A DNA stretch of 64,000 nt from JAXMAR01 sp046350295 (GTDB lineage: Bacteria; Planctomycetota; Planctomycetia; Gemmatales; Gemmataceae), in assembly GCA_046350295.1 (NCBI GenBank), contig JAXMAR010000018.1, positions 1-64,000 of the forward strand, written 5' to 3'. The first letter of the stretch is position 1; every line of letters begins with the position of its first letter. A model generated the notes under the pieces. That model was not told where the DNA came from and searched no databases. It worked only from the letters and a program-made list of their open reading frames with translations. This document shows, in pieces, positions 9,813 to 17,761 of this stretch. Position numbers and translations under genes: made by a program.

Positions 9813-10862
9813 TCACGAAGATGCGGCAGCCGCACGCAAGCCCACGCCGCGGCCGGTCTCCACGATCTGCCCCCAGGTCGTGGCGTCGATCTCGATGCCG
9901 TCGCGCAGGCGCTTTTCTTTCGTCCGCTCCTCGATCTCGCCGGGCATCAGGATGTCGCCGTCGGCCGTCGTCTTGTCCGAGCTTTTGACCCAGGCGATGA
10001 AGCGCTTCAGCTCTGCCTGAAACGCGGCGTCCTCCTGGAAGAACTTTGGATCGAGGAAGATCGACAGCATGCCGTTGATGACGCGGGCGGCGTGGGCGGG
10101 GTTGCTGCAGCCGCCGCCAGTGAGCGCCCCGGCCATCACCTCGCACAGGATCGCCAGCCCGTAGCCCTTGTGTCCGGCGATCGGCAGGATGGCGCCGGGC
10201 GGATCGGCGTAAAACACCTTCGGGTCGGTCGTCGGTTTTCCCTTTGCGTCGAGGATGCAGTTCTCCGGAACCTGGGCGCCCTTGTTGAGGGCGACCCGGA
10301 TCTTTCCCTCGGCGACCGTGCACGCGGAGATGTCGAGCAGGATCGGCTTGCCGCCCGCGATCGGGACACCGGCCGCGATCGGGTTGGCGGAGAGCCGGCG
10401 GTTGATCCCGCCGAAGGGCGCCACCAGGATGCCGGCCCCGGTCGTGTTCACGAAGTGCAGCGATAGCTTGCCCGCCTCCGCCGCCAGCAGCGGCCAATCG
10501 CCGATGCGGCCCAGATGCCCCGAGTTGCGCAGCGCGACGACCGCCACCCCATGCCGGCCGCATTTTTCGATCCCCAGCCGCATCGCCTGCTCGCCGATGG
10601 TCTGGCCGAAGCCGGCTTGGCCGTCGACGACCGCGATCGCCTCGTTCTCGAAGACGACCTGCAGCGATTTGCCGGCGCACACCTTACCCGCCTTCAGCCA
10701 TTGCACGTAGGTCGGCACGCGGATGACGCCGTGCGAATCGTGGCCGACAAGATTGGCCTCCACCAGACGGGCGGCGATGCGGCTCGCTTCGTCGGTTTGA
10801 CAGCCGGCGGCCTCGAAGATGGATTGGACGAGTTGGCGCAGGGGGACGGCTTGAATGTTCAT
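9813..10862 (-). CDS. Ldh2-family malate/L-lactate-type NAD(P) dehydrogenase
   Basis: 350 residues from the ATG at 10862, the usual length for the Ldh2/YlbC/ComC family. Family motifs are in order: VGHDSHGVIRVPTYV near residue 40, GFGQTIGEQAM, NSGHLGRIGDWPLLAAEAG, PFGGINRRLSANPIA, LLDISACTVAEGKIRVA and GHKGYGLAILCEVMAGALTGGG. Members oxidise 2-hydroxyacids (malate, lactate, ureidoglycolate, 2,3-diketogulonate) with NAD(P); the substrate cannot be told from sequence. It runs downstream of the EF-hand redox gene with a gap of about 170 bases, so co-transcription is possible. A longer in-frame extension to 11039 is rejected because the added 59 residues do not match the family and contain the intergenic region. 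Confidence 0.88.
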   Translation of the reverse strand: MNIQAVPLRQLVQSIFEAAGCQTDEASRIAARLVEANLVGHDSHGVIRVPTYVQWLKAGKVCAGKSLQVVFENEAIAVVDGQAGFGQTIGEQAMRLGIEKCGRHGVAVVALRNSGHLGRIGDWPLLAAEAGKLSLHFVNTTGAGILVAPFGGINRRLSANPIAAGVPIAGGKPILLDISACTVAEGKIRVALNKGAQVPENCILDAKGKPTTDPKVFYADPPGAILPIAGHKGYGLAILCEVMAGALTGGGCSNPAHAARVINGMLSIFLDPKFFQEDAAFQAELKRFIAWVKSSDKTTADGDILMPGEIEERTKEKRLRDGIEIDATTWGQIVETGRGVGLRAAAASS

Positions 10863-11035
10863 CGGCGAGAGTCTGGACGCTTGAGGATCGGCAGCGGTTT
10901 TGAAGAAAGCAAGCGATAACCGTTTGCCGTGATGTCCAGTGTAGTGAGCCGAAGGGAACCGCGCAAATGCGAAGCCGGGAATCTGGTCCATTAGCGTGGC
11001 ACCCAAGTTGGGCGTACCACCTATTCTGCGTCGGC

Positions 11036-12262
11036 TCACTTCTTGGTCTGCTCCACCAGCGCCATCACCAGCGCCTGCTCCAGTTCGCCCACACGGAAGC
11101 CGAACGGTCCGCGTCCGCTCTTGTAGGCGACCTTCCCCGCCGTGTCGATCACGTAAAAGCGTCCAGGCATGCCGCTGTAGGCGTGGCCGACGTTGTCGTC
11201 GACGTCGTCCACGACCACGGGCATGTTGGGCTTGAGACGCGAGCAGAACCTGCCGGCGACGACAGCGCGCTCGGCCAAGGTGGTGGGCTGCTTGACCGAG
11301 ACGCCGACGCGCTCATTGACTTCCATCTTCCAGCCGTCGGTGGGGTGGGCCTCGCGGACGTAGACCATGAGGAAGTTCGCGTCCTTCTTGTAACGCGCAT
11401 GCAGGCCGTCGACCTCGGCATAGGTGGCGCGGTAAGGGCTGCACGTGAAGTTGCCGAGGGCGAGAACCACCGGTTTCTTGCCGATGAGCGAAGCGAGCTC
11501 GATCGATTCCTTGCCGTCGGCTGTCTTGAGCGTGAAGTTCGGCGCCGGGTCGTTGAGGCGGGGCCCTTCGTAGACGGAGCCGAGTTCGCCGTTGAAGAGG
11601 CCGCGGATGAGGACTTCCCTGGTCGGGGCGTCGCCGGGCAGGAAGCCGCCGGAAAAGCCGGCGAGCAAGGTTTCGCGGAAGGCGTCCGGCGTGACATGGT
11701 CCTTGCCGGCCGCGGCCTTCTCGAAGAAGCGCAGCATCTCCTCGCGGGTGAGCCGGCCGTTGCCGCCGGCGTTCAGGAAGCGATAGATGCGGTTCACCAT
11801 GGCGGCCATTTGCACATCGGGGTTCTTCTCGGACCAGTCGAGATCGGCCGGGCGGATGACGCCGTCCCGGTTTCGATCGAGACGAGCGAAGATCTCGTCG
11901 GGCCCGGAGAAGCGATCGCGCGCGATGCCGCCCTTGTCGGGATCGACGCCGCAGCGCTTGGCGAGCCAGACCCAGGTGTAGCGTGACTCGGCGGGGCCGA
12001 ACCAGCCATAGTTCCCGCCGATCTTGTCGTGCACGATGTCGATGAGCATGCGGACCGCTTCCGGCGCCCGCCTGCCCTTGTACTTTTCCTCGAGCATGGC
12101 AGCCGTCTTCTCCGCGACCGCCGGATCCTCCAACGCTTTGGGATCGATGCCCGCCAGTGGATGCTTGGCCGGCCGCCGCTCCTGTCCCGGCGCCGCCCCG
12201 GCGAGCACGAGGACACAGACGGCGAGCGGAACGAGGCAAGCGCACGTTGACGGCCGGCTCAT
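11036..12262 (-). CDS. exported EF-hand protein with iodothyronine-deiodinase-like thioredoxin fold
   Basis: A 408-residue protein with a signal peptide (hydrophobic residues ~8-25, ending AGAAPGQ). Residues ~128-142 form a canonical EF-hand loop (DRNRDGVIRPADL). A second, degenerate loop follows (NAGGNGRLTREEM, ~164-176). From ~235 the chain becomes a redoxin (LNDPAPNFTLKTADGKESIEL). It carries FTCSPYR at 272-278, with Cys274 aligning with the selenocysteine position of deiodinases, and VYVREAHPTDGW at 300-311. The latter closely matches the EAHPSDGW signature of the T4 deiodinase family. The first Cys of the eukaryotic SCTU motif is Phe here. Established: deiodinase-like proteins occur in bacteria with Cys or Sec. 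Inferred: a calcium-binding periplasmic redox enzyme; its substrate is unknown. Confidence 0.8.
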   Translation of the reverse strand: MSRPSTCACLVPLAVCVLVLAGAAPGQERRPAKHPLAGIDPKALEDPAVAEKTAAMLEEKYKGRRAPEAVRMLIDIVHDKIGGNYGWFGPAESRYTWVWLAKRCGVDPDKGGIARDRFSGPDEIFARLDRNRDGVIRPADLDWSEKNPDVQMAAMVNRIYRFLNAGGNGRLTREEMLRFFEKAAAGKDHVTPDAFRETLLAGFSGGFLPGDAPTREVLIRGLFNGELGSVYEGPRLNDPAPNFTLKTADGKESIELASLIGKKPVVLALGNFTCSPYRATYAEVDGLHARYKKDANFLMVYVREAHPTDGWKMEVNERVGVSVKQPTTLAERAVVAGRFCSRLKPNMPVVVDDVDDNVGHAYSGMPGRFYVIDTAGKVAYKSGRGPFGFRVGELEQALVMALVEQTKK

Positions 12263-12289
12263 GATTCTCTCCTCGAAGGCGCCACGGCG

Positions 12290-12529
12290 CTATTTTTTCG
12301 CCAGGATTCTCTTCTGGTTGTCCAGGATCTTCTTTTGGTTCGCGATGACCTTGTCCAGCGCGGCCTGGTTCTTCAAGATGCGCTTCTGATTGTTCACGAT
12401 GGCCGCCTGGTTGGCGAGGATCTTGTCCAGCTTGTCCTGGTTGGCCTCGATCTTCACCTGATTGGTCAGGATGTGCTCCTGGTTCGCGATGATGATCTTC
12501 TGGTTGGCGAGGAGGGCTTCGTCAGACAT
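12290..12529 (-). CDS. small Asn-Gln heptad-repeat coiled-coil protein
   Basis: 79 residues, starting at the ATG at 12529 behind a strong GGAGG. After MSDEALL, almost the whole chain is a repeat of the form (A/T/N/K/D)-N-Q-x-x-I-(L/I/V). Nine NQ pairs occur, spaced 7,7,7,10,7,7,10,7 or close to it, e.g. ANQEHILTNQVKIEANQ. The regular hydrophobic pairs next to NQ imply one long amphipathic helix that should oligomerise, with buried Asn favouring a defined register. There is no signal peptide, membrane segment or Cys. It lies 27 bases downstream of the redox gene start and below the NHL gene, all on the minus strand. I do not recognise a named family. Confidence 0.75.
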   Translation of the reverse strand: MSDEALLANQKIIIANQEHILTNQVKIEANQDKLDKILANQAAIVNNQKRILKNQAALDKVIANQKKILDNQKRILAKK

Positions 12530-12605
12530 GGAAACCTCCGGAACAAAGATGAGGATGGAAACCGACGCCGTTAGATCATCGAAAGACATCTCCGCCGTCA
12601 AGAGC

Positions 12606-13571
12606 TTACTGTCGGACAAATTTCTGAAGTGTGTGGCACTCCCCCGGTACGCGCCCCGCCCGTCCGCCCGCCGACCAGGCGACCTCGGCCACATACACGC
12701 TCCCGTGCGAATCCACCCAGATCCCATGCGGCGCGTAGAAGTCGCCGGGCGCGGTCGGGTTGTCGCCGCCGCCCCAGCGGGCCAAAAGCGCCCCGCTCCT
12801 GTCGAAAACGCTGACCCGCCCGCCCGCCTGCCCGGGCGCCGCTTCCCCCGTTCCCGGCCAGCGTCCCGCACGGTGGCCCAGTTCGGCGACGAAAACCTGT
12901 TCAGCCGAGTCAATGAAGATCTGGCACGGTCGCGCCACGTCCCGCCATTCCCCTTGGTACTCGCCGTCGCGCGAGAACAACTGGATGCGGCTGTTCTCGC
13001 GATCGGCGACGTAGACGGTCCCGCCTCGATCGACGGCGATGCCATGCGGCACATGAAACTGTCCCGGACCATCCCCCGGCTCGCCCCAGGAGAGGAGAAG
13101 CCGGCCGTCGGGAGCGAAGCGGTGGACGCGGGCGTTGCCGTAGCCGTCCGCGACAAAGATGTCCCCTCGCGGGCCGAGGGCGACGTTGGTCGGGTAGTTG
13201 AAGGGCGAACCCGAATGCTCGATGGTGCGATAGTCGATGCTGGTCGCGCCGGTGTCGGACGGCTGCCCCGAAACGCCGAGCGTCAGGCGCGGGCGGCCGT
13301 CTTGTGAGAAGATGCGCACCGTGTGGTCAAAGTCGTCGGTACAGTAGACGTGGTCCTCGCCGTCAATGAAGATGCCGTGGGGCCGCACGAACAGGCCGCC
13401 GCCCCACGAAGCGACGGGTTTGCCGTCCGGCTCGAACACCTGGACCGGCTGCGGGCCGCGCAGAAAGACATGAACGCGGTCGCGCGAGTCGCATGCGACG
13501 GCGACCGCCTCGCCGGCCGGACCGTTGGCGGGGAACGAGGGCCACGTGGGATCGACACGATAGGTGATCAT
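12606..13571 (-). CDS. NHL-repeat beta-propeller protein
   Basis: About 321 residues from the ATG at 13571 (MITYRVDPTWP). The chain is a series of NHL blades: VRPHGIFIDGEDHVYCTDDFDHTVRIF, NYPTNVALGPRGDIFVADGYGNARVHRF, HVPHGIAVDRGGTVYVADRENSRIQLF and FYAPHGIWVDSHGSVYVAEV. Each has the P-x-G-I/V-A-V-D...VYVAD pattern, enough for a six-bladed propeller. The closest well-known architecture is the lyase propeller of peptidyl-glycine alpha-amidating enzymes and planctomycete 6-bladed propellers, but no catalytic residues are assured. No signal peptide is visible from this start. An in-frame ATG 36 bases upstream is possible but adds residues without family character. Confidence 0.82.
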   Translation of the reverse strand: MITYRVDPTWPSFPANGPAGEAVAVACDSRDRVHVFLRGPQPVQVFEPDGKPVASWGGGLFVRPHGIFIDGEDHVYCTDDFDHTVRIFSQDGRPRLTLGVSGQPSDTGATSIDYRTIEHSGSPFNYPTNVALGPRGDIFVADGYGNARVHRFAPDGRLLLSWGEPGDGPGQFHVPHGIAVDRGGTVYVADRENSRIQLFSRDGEYQGEWRDVARPCQIFIDSAEQVFVAELGHRAGRWPGTGEAAPGQAGGRVSVFDRSGALLARWGGGDNPTAPGDFYAPHGIWVDSHGSVYVAEVAWSAGGRAGRVPGECHTLQKFVRQ

Positions 13572-13782
13572 GGCCGCCAGCCTAGACGAAGGGACCGCTC
13601 TTGACAAGCGGCTGTGCGAAATGGTCGCGAACTGAGCGGCTTTGGCTCAGGCGGTTTTGGGTTCACGGTCTAGCCTCCTGCGAAATCTCCGTGATTCTCG
13701 CTCCAGTCCGGTCCGGCGCCCTGTTTGCTCTTCACGAGAAGGGCGCGCCCACGCGCGGCTGCGTCCGGAAAGGGAGGAGCAC

Positions 13783-14202
13783 ATGAAACTGAGCGATATC
13801 TATACCCGGCACGTCGTCACCGCTGAACCGGATGAGTCGCTCGCTACCGTCGCCCGGAAGATGGATGAGCACAATGTCGGCACGGTCGTCGTGCTGGATG
13901 ACGGGCGGCCGGTCGGCATCATCACCGACCGTGATGTGGCGCTTGCCCTGGGCGCGCGGCGCCTTGGGAGCGATACCCCTGTCGAGAAGGTGATGAGCCG
14001 GCACGTGCTGGCCGTGCCGGAGGACGCGAGCGTGTTCAGCGCCACGCGTTACATCCGGGAGTGCGGCGTGCGCCGTTTGCCCATCGTCGACCGGGAAGAC
14101 CGGGTCGTCGGCATGGTGAGCATGGACGATCTGCTCCGCACGTTCGCGGAAGAGCTGCACAATCTCGCCATGGGCATCGAGCCGGAGATGGCGGTACGCT
14201 AG
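13783..14202 (+). CDS. two-CBS-domain protein
   Basis: 139 residues with start at 13783 behind GGGAGGAG. CBS domain 1 covers about residues 8-60 (HVVTAEPDESLATVARKMDEHNVGTVVVLDDGRPVGIITDRDVA). CBS domain 2 covers about 72-125 (VMSRHVLAVPEDASVFSATRYIRECGVRRLPIVDREDRVVGMVSMDDLL). Paired CBS domains form a Bateman module that usually binds adenine nucleotides or S-adenosylmethionine. With no attached catalytic domain the target is unknown. The 32-codon membrane peptide gene follows after 15 bases behind a GGGAGGGAGGTG ribosome site, so the two are likely one transcript. Confidence 0.9.
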   Translation: MKLSDIYTRHVVTAEPDESLATVARKMDEHNVGTVVVLDDGRPVGIITDRDVALALGARRLGSDTPVEKVMSRHVLAVPEDASVFSATRYIRECGVRRLPIVDREDRVVGMVSMDDLLRTFAEELHNLAMGIEPEMAVR

Positions 14203-14217
14203 GGAGGGAGGTGTGCC

Positions 14218-14316
14218 ATGTCGCGCACGATGAATCACACGCTGATCTTCATCTTCGGGCTGCTGCTCCTGCTCATCCTGCTGCTGATGATCAATCCGCT
14301 GGCGGGGGCGTTCTGA
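14218..14316 (+). CDS. 32-residue single-pass membrane peptide
   Basis: An ATG at 14218 follows an excellent ribosome site (GGGAGGGAGGTGTGCC) and opens a 32-codon frame. It has a polar start (MSRTMNHT), a leucine-rich helix (LIFIFGLLLLLILLLMI, residues ~9-25) and a short tail (NPLAGAF). One transmembrane segment fills most of the protein. It lies 15 bases after the CBS gene. Function unknown; such micro-proteins often tune a membrane complex, but nothing here shows which. Confidence 0.65.
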   Translation: MSRTMNHTLIFIFGLLLLLILLLMINPLAGAF

Positions 14317-14398
14317 AGCAAGCCCGGAGAGGTGGGGCGGGCGACAAGCAGCCCGCGCCACGTGCTGCATGTCGTCGTGTCGCCTCAAAGCTGAAGCG

Positions 14399-14746
14399 TC
14401 AGATCCCGATGTTGCTCAGCGCCTCGATCAGTCGCCGTCCCAGCCCCGCGAGGGTCGGGTAATGGCTCTCGACCTCGGCCGCCGCGAGCTGGAGGCGGTC
14501 GCGCAGGCCGGAGATGCGCTGGTGCTCCTCGTGGTGCACGGCTTCGACGAGATGCGCGGTCGCCTCCGTGAACTCCGCGAGCTTGGCCGGGGAGAGAGTG
14601 GGGTCGCTCAGCGCATCGCTCAGACCGGCGACGAGCGCGCCGATGAGATGCTGCGATTCGACGCTGAGCGGGTGGACGTCCTGAAGCAGCCGCGCGACGG
14701 ACAGCAACTGGGCCTGAATCACCTCGACGGACGACGGCGCGGCCAT
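14399..14746 (-). CDS. DUF4404 family protein
   Basis: 115 residues, start at 14746 with AGGAGG-type spacing upstream. It is largely helical with paired acidic/hydrophobic heptads (LSVARLLQDVHPLSVES, FTEATAHLVEAVHHEEHQR). It ends with YPTLAGLGRRLIEALSNIGI, the highly conserved terminal LSN(M/I)GI of DUF4404 proteins. The family has no established function. It is the last gene of a minus-strand unit whose two upstream members are the tandem paralogous membrane proteins, 26 bases away. Confidence 0.75.
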   Translation of the reverse strand: MAAPSSVEVIQAQLLSVARLLQDVHPLSVESQHLIGALVAGLSDALSDPTLSPAKLAEFTEATAHLVEAVHHEEHQRISGLRDRLQLAAAEVESHYPTLAGLGRRLIEALSNIGI

Positions 14747-14772
14747 GCAAACCTCCTTGCCAGGTCCAACGA

Positions 14773-15627
14773 CTAGGCGTTCTGGCCCGACACCACCTGC
14801 CGGGCCCGCAGCATTTCTTCGATCTCTCTTACTTTACGCCCGAGGAACAGGACGTTGTGCATGTCGAAGTGATGGTGCTGCGCTCCCGACGTCTTCACGA
14901 TCAGGTCCCCGGAGCCCAGGCCGAGGATCCAGTGGCGGAACAGGTCGCTCCGCTGCTTCATGATCGTCATCCCGGTCGTGTCGTAGGCCGTTTCGGCGTC
15001 ACCGATCTCCAGGCGCACGCGCAGCTGGCCGGGCGTGAAGATCATGTAAATCTGCCGGTCGAAGAAAACGAAGACGATCAGCCAGAGACCGAACAGCACC
15101 GCCGAGATCAGGAAGTAGCCTCCGAGGTTGATGCGTATGTCCAGGAAGCTCAGCTTCTCGAAGATCGTCCCCCACCAATCGAGCACGGCGAAGATGGCGG
15201 AACCGAAGATGACGATCACGATGACGATCACCGACCAGAGGCCGCGCAGGGGAATGTTGGTGATGGTGATGACCAGAAGCAGGACGATACAGAAGGTGAC
15301 GCCGAGGTTCTTGCTGGAGGCGATGCGCAGGTGGGGGTCGAGCAGGTTTCCCTCCTTGTCCCGTTCGAGCTTGCGGCCCTGCGGTACCACGAGGACGTCC
15401 ACTTCCTTTAGGCCGATCACGTTCTGGCCCGCAACGGCTTTCGTCCCCTCCGGCACCACCGCCAGCCGATCGCCCGCGAACAGGGTGATCAAGGCGAGAA
15501 TGAAGCCGACCGCCCAGACCGGCCACCAGTAGAAGAGGCTGGAATGGCTGACGATGACGATTTCCGATTTCGCGGTCAGCTCCGGCGCATGGGGCGCGGC
15601 CGGAGCGGGAGCGGGGCTCGTCGACAT
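14773..15627 (-). CDS. four-helix membrane protein with C-terminal PH-like segment (paralogue B)
   Basis: 284 residues. After a Pro/Ala-rich start it carries hydrophobic helices at about 34-52 (WWPVWAVGFILALITLFAG), 111-127 (FCIVLLLVITITNI), 133-150 and 172-195 (YFLISAVLFGLWLIVFVFF). The ~85-residue soluble tail (YMIFTPGQLRVRLEIGDAE, GMTIMKQRSDLFRHWILGLGSGDLIVKTSG, LFLGRKVREIEEMLRARQVV) resembles a bacterial PH domain. It is clearly a paralogue of the gene just upstream, sharing HHSTLFYWWPVW, YMIFTPGQ(L/V)R(V/L)RLEIG and RHW(I/V)LG(L/F)GSGDLI. The gap between them is only 8 bases. Function unknown. Confidence 0.72.
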   Translation of the reverse strand: MSTSPAPAPAAPHAPELTAKSEIVIVSHSSLFYWWPVWAVGFILALITLFAGDRLAVVPEGTKAVAGQNVIGLKEVDVLVVPQGRKLERDKEGNLLDPHLRIASSKNLGVTFCIVLLLVITITNIPLRGLWSVIVIVIVIFGSAIFAVLDWWGTIFEKLSFLDIRINLGGYFLISAVLFGLWLIVFVFFDRQIYMIFTPGQLRVRLEIGDAETAYDTTGMTIMKQRSDLFRHWILGLGSGDLIVKTSGAQHHHFDMHNVLFLGRKVREIEEMLRARQVVSGQNA

Positions 15628-15635
15628 AACGTCTC

Positions 15636-16589
15636 CTAACCTTTGACGTGATCAGTGACCACGACCTTTTCCTTGATCATCTGCTCGATCGCTTTCACGA
15701 CGCGGCCGGCGTGCAACACGTTGGTCAATTCCAGGGGCTCCGAGACGCCGACGGGGCGAATGATGAGGTCGCCGGAGCCGAAGCCGAGCACCCAGTGACG
15801 GAAGAGGTCGCCGCGCTGCTTTTGCACCACCATGCCGGTGGCGTCGTAGACCGTCTCGCCGCCGCCGATCTCCAGGCGCAGCCGCACCTGCCCGGGCGTG
15901 AAGATCATGTAGGTCTGGCGGTCGAAGATGAAGAGGTTGACGAGCCAGAACAACAACAACACGCTGGAGAGGAGGATGTAGCCGCCCATGTTGATGTGCA
16001 CCGCCAGCCGGCCGGTCTGCGGAATGATGTTGTGCCACCAGCCGCCCGCCGTGATCAGGAGCGCCAGCATGACGAGGAAGATCAGCACCAGAAACGACCA
16101 GAGGCCGCGCATCGTGATGTTCGTGATGATGGTGACGAGCAGGAGGATCGCGACGAAAAAGGTGCCCCACATGCGGTGCTGCGCCATGTAGTAGGTGGGC
16201 TGCAGGATCGCCTCGTTGCCTTCCGCGTCCCTCTTGGTCGGCAGCGTCTTCCCTTCCGGCAGCACGAGCACGTCGCGCGTCACGCTCTTTCCGTCCTCCA
16301 GCACGACGGCCCGCTTGGATACCGCCTCGGTCCCGGCCGGCACGAGCGCCATGTGCATGTCGCCGAAGTAGCTGACCGCGGCCAAGATGTAACCGAAGAA
16401 CCAGACGGGCCACCAGTAAAAGAGGGTGGAGTGATGGACGACCGTGAGCTCGTCCGCCTTGCTCTGCCCCAGCAGGATGTAGCGCCAGATGGACAGCTTG
16501 CGCGGCCCGGCCGGGCGGGCGGCAGGCGCGTGGGCGGCGGGCGCCGCGTGGGTCGGGCCGGGGGTCGGGGCGGCGGGGTCGGTGGACAT
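15636..16589 (-). CDS. four-helix membrane protein with C-terminal PH-like segment (paralogue A)
   Basis: 317 residues. The N-terminal 30 residues are Pro/Ala/His-rich and disordered. HHSTLFYWWPVWFFGYILAAVSYFG follows, then three more hydrophobic segments (FFVAILLLVTIITNITM, LWSFLVLIFLVMLALLITAG, YILLSSVLLLFWLVNLFIF). The soluble tail YMIFTPGQVRLRLEIGGGE, GMVVQKQRGDLFRHWVLGFGSGDLIIR and VVKAIEQMIKEKVVVTD matches paralogue B almost residue for residue. The shared DLFRHW(V/I)LG(F/L)GSGDL motif is the most conserved stretch. First gene of the A-B-DUF4404 unit; upstream 173 bases are free of genes and should hold the promoter. Confidence 0.72.
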   Translation of the reverse strand: MSTDPAAPTPGPTHAAPAAHAPAARPAGPRKLSIWRYILLGQSKADELTVVHHSTLFYWWPVWFFGYILAAVSYFGDMHMALVPAGTEAVSKRAVVLEDGKSVTRDVLVLPEGKTLPTKRDAEGNEAILQPTYYMAQHRMWGTFFVAILLLVTIITNITMRGLWSFLVLIFLVMLALLITAGGWWHNIIPQTGRLAVHINMGGYILLSSVLLLFWLVNLFIFDRQTYMIFTPGQVRLRLEIGGGETVYDATGMVVQKQRGDLFRHWVLGFGSGDLIIRPVGVSEPLELTNVLHAGRVVKAIEQMIKEKVVVTDHVKG

Positions 16590-16762
16590 GTTGCTCCGTT
16601 TTGCGGCAGGGCCGAGGCGAGCCTCCGGACTTGAGCCCCATGGGGTACGGCGCCGGCGTTCCCCTGGTTATTCGGCGTTGCGCGACCGTGCTTTTACAAA
16701 TCTAGTAGGCGAATGGAGAGGGGACAACTGCGAGCCGGCGATACGCCGCCCACCTGACGTCG

Positions 16763-17728
16763 TCACGTCGCCGCTGCCGGCGCGAATCGGCGCCGGTATT
16801 CGCACAGATCGTCCGCCGCGACATTGCCGCCGCAGGCCAGCAGCACCACCTGGTCGTCCGGCGCGTGCTTCCGCCTGAGTGCCGCGGCCAGGCAGCAGGA
16901 GGCGGCCGGCTCGAGCAGGTACTTCGTCCGCTCCAGCAGCCAGAACAACGCGGCGACTGCTTCGGCGTCGCTGACGACCATCACCTCCCGCACAAGACTT
17001 TGCACATGCCTCAGCGTGAAAGCGCTGACGCGCGGCGCGCCCAGCGTCCGCGCGATCGAAGTGATGGCCGGCATCTCGACCGGCTCACCGGCCGCCATGG
17101 CGCGGGCCATGGCGTCGGCGCCCTCCGTCTCGACGCCGATGATCTCGACTCCCGGCTTGATCGCCTTGAGCGCCGCCGCGACGCCCGAGATCAGCCCGCC
17201 CCCGCCGATGCTGACGTAAACGTGCGTCACCCCCGGCGCGTCTTCCAGGATCTCCAGGCCGACGGTCCCCTGGCCCGCGGCGACGAGCGGGTCGTCGAAC
17301 GGATGGACCAGCGTGCGCCCCGCCTGCCGCAAGCGTTCGGCCTCGGCGAAGGCGGCGTGGATGTCCGAAACCAGGGTGACCTCGGCCCCGTAGCCGCGCG
17401 TGGCGTCGAGGTAGTTGCGCGGGGTGGAGGCCGGCATGACGAGCACGGCGGAGACGCCGAGCTTTTCGGCGGCGTACGCGACGCCCTGGGCATGGTTGCC
17501 GCCGCTGACGGCGACGACGCCGGCGGCCCGCTCTTCCGGCGCCATGGTGAGGAGCTTGTTGAACGCCCCGCGCGGCTTGAAAGAGCCGGTCTTCTGCAAG
17601 CACTCGAGCTTCAGATAGGCGGCCGCCCCGAGGCGTTGGCTCAGCGAGGCGGAATGCGTCAGCGGCGTGCGGTGGACGAATCCCCGCAACCGATGTTGCG
17701 CCTGGCAGATGGAATCCAGTTGAAGCAT
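16763..17728 (-). CDS. PLP-dependent threonine/serine dehydratase-like enzyme
   Basis: 321 residues of fold-type II PLP enzyme. KTGSFKPRGAFNKLL contains the Schiff-base Lys51. SGGNHAQGVAYAAEKLG near residue 80 is the Asn loop that contacts the cofactor ring, and SIGGGGLISGVAAALK (~172-187) is the phosphate-binding glycine loop. Members deaminate L-threonine or L-serine to 2-oxoacids, or racemise serine. The length lacks the C-terminal ACT regulatory domain of biosynthetic IlvA, so a catabolic dehydratase or serine racemase is more likely. It ends 33 bases after the next minus-strand gene (PVC heme protein) starts its terminal region, without an evident functional link. Confidence 0.88.
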   Translation of the reverse strand: MLQLDSICQAQHRLRGFVHRTPLTHSASLSQRLGAAAYLKLECLQKTGSFKPRGAFNKLLTMAPEERAAGVVAVSGGNHAQGVAYAAEKLGVSAVLVMPASTPRNYLDATRGYGAEVTLVSDIHAAFAEAERLRQAGRTLVHPFDDPLVAAGQGTVGLEILEDAPGVTHVYVSIGGGGLISGVAAALKAIKPGVEIIGVETEGADAMARAMAAGEPVEMPAITSIARTLGAPRVSAFTLRHVQSLVREVMVVSDAEAVAALFWLLERTKYLLEPAASCCLAAALRRKHAPDDQVVLLACGGNVAADDLCEYRRRFAPAAAT

Positions 17729-17761
17729 GAGGTTTCTGTGGCGAGCGTGGGGTAGCTGGGA

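Noticed and set aside
10863..11039. Longer N-terminus for the Ldh2-type dehydrogenase
   Set aside because: The extra 59 residues do not fit the family and would overlap the upstream gene's stop.
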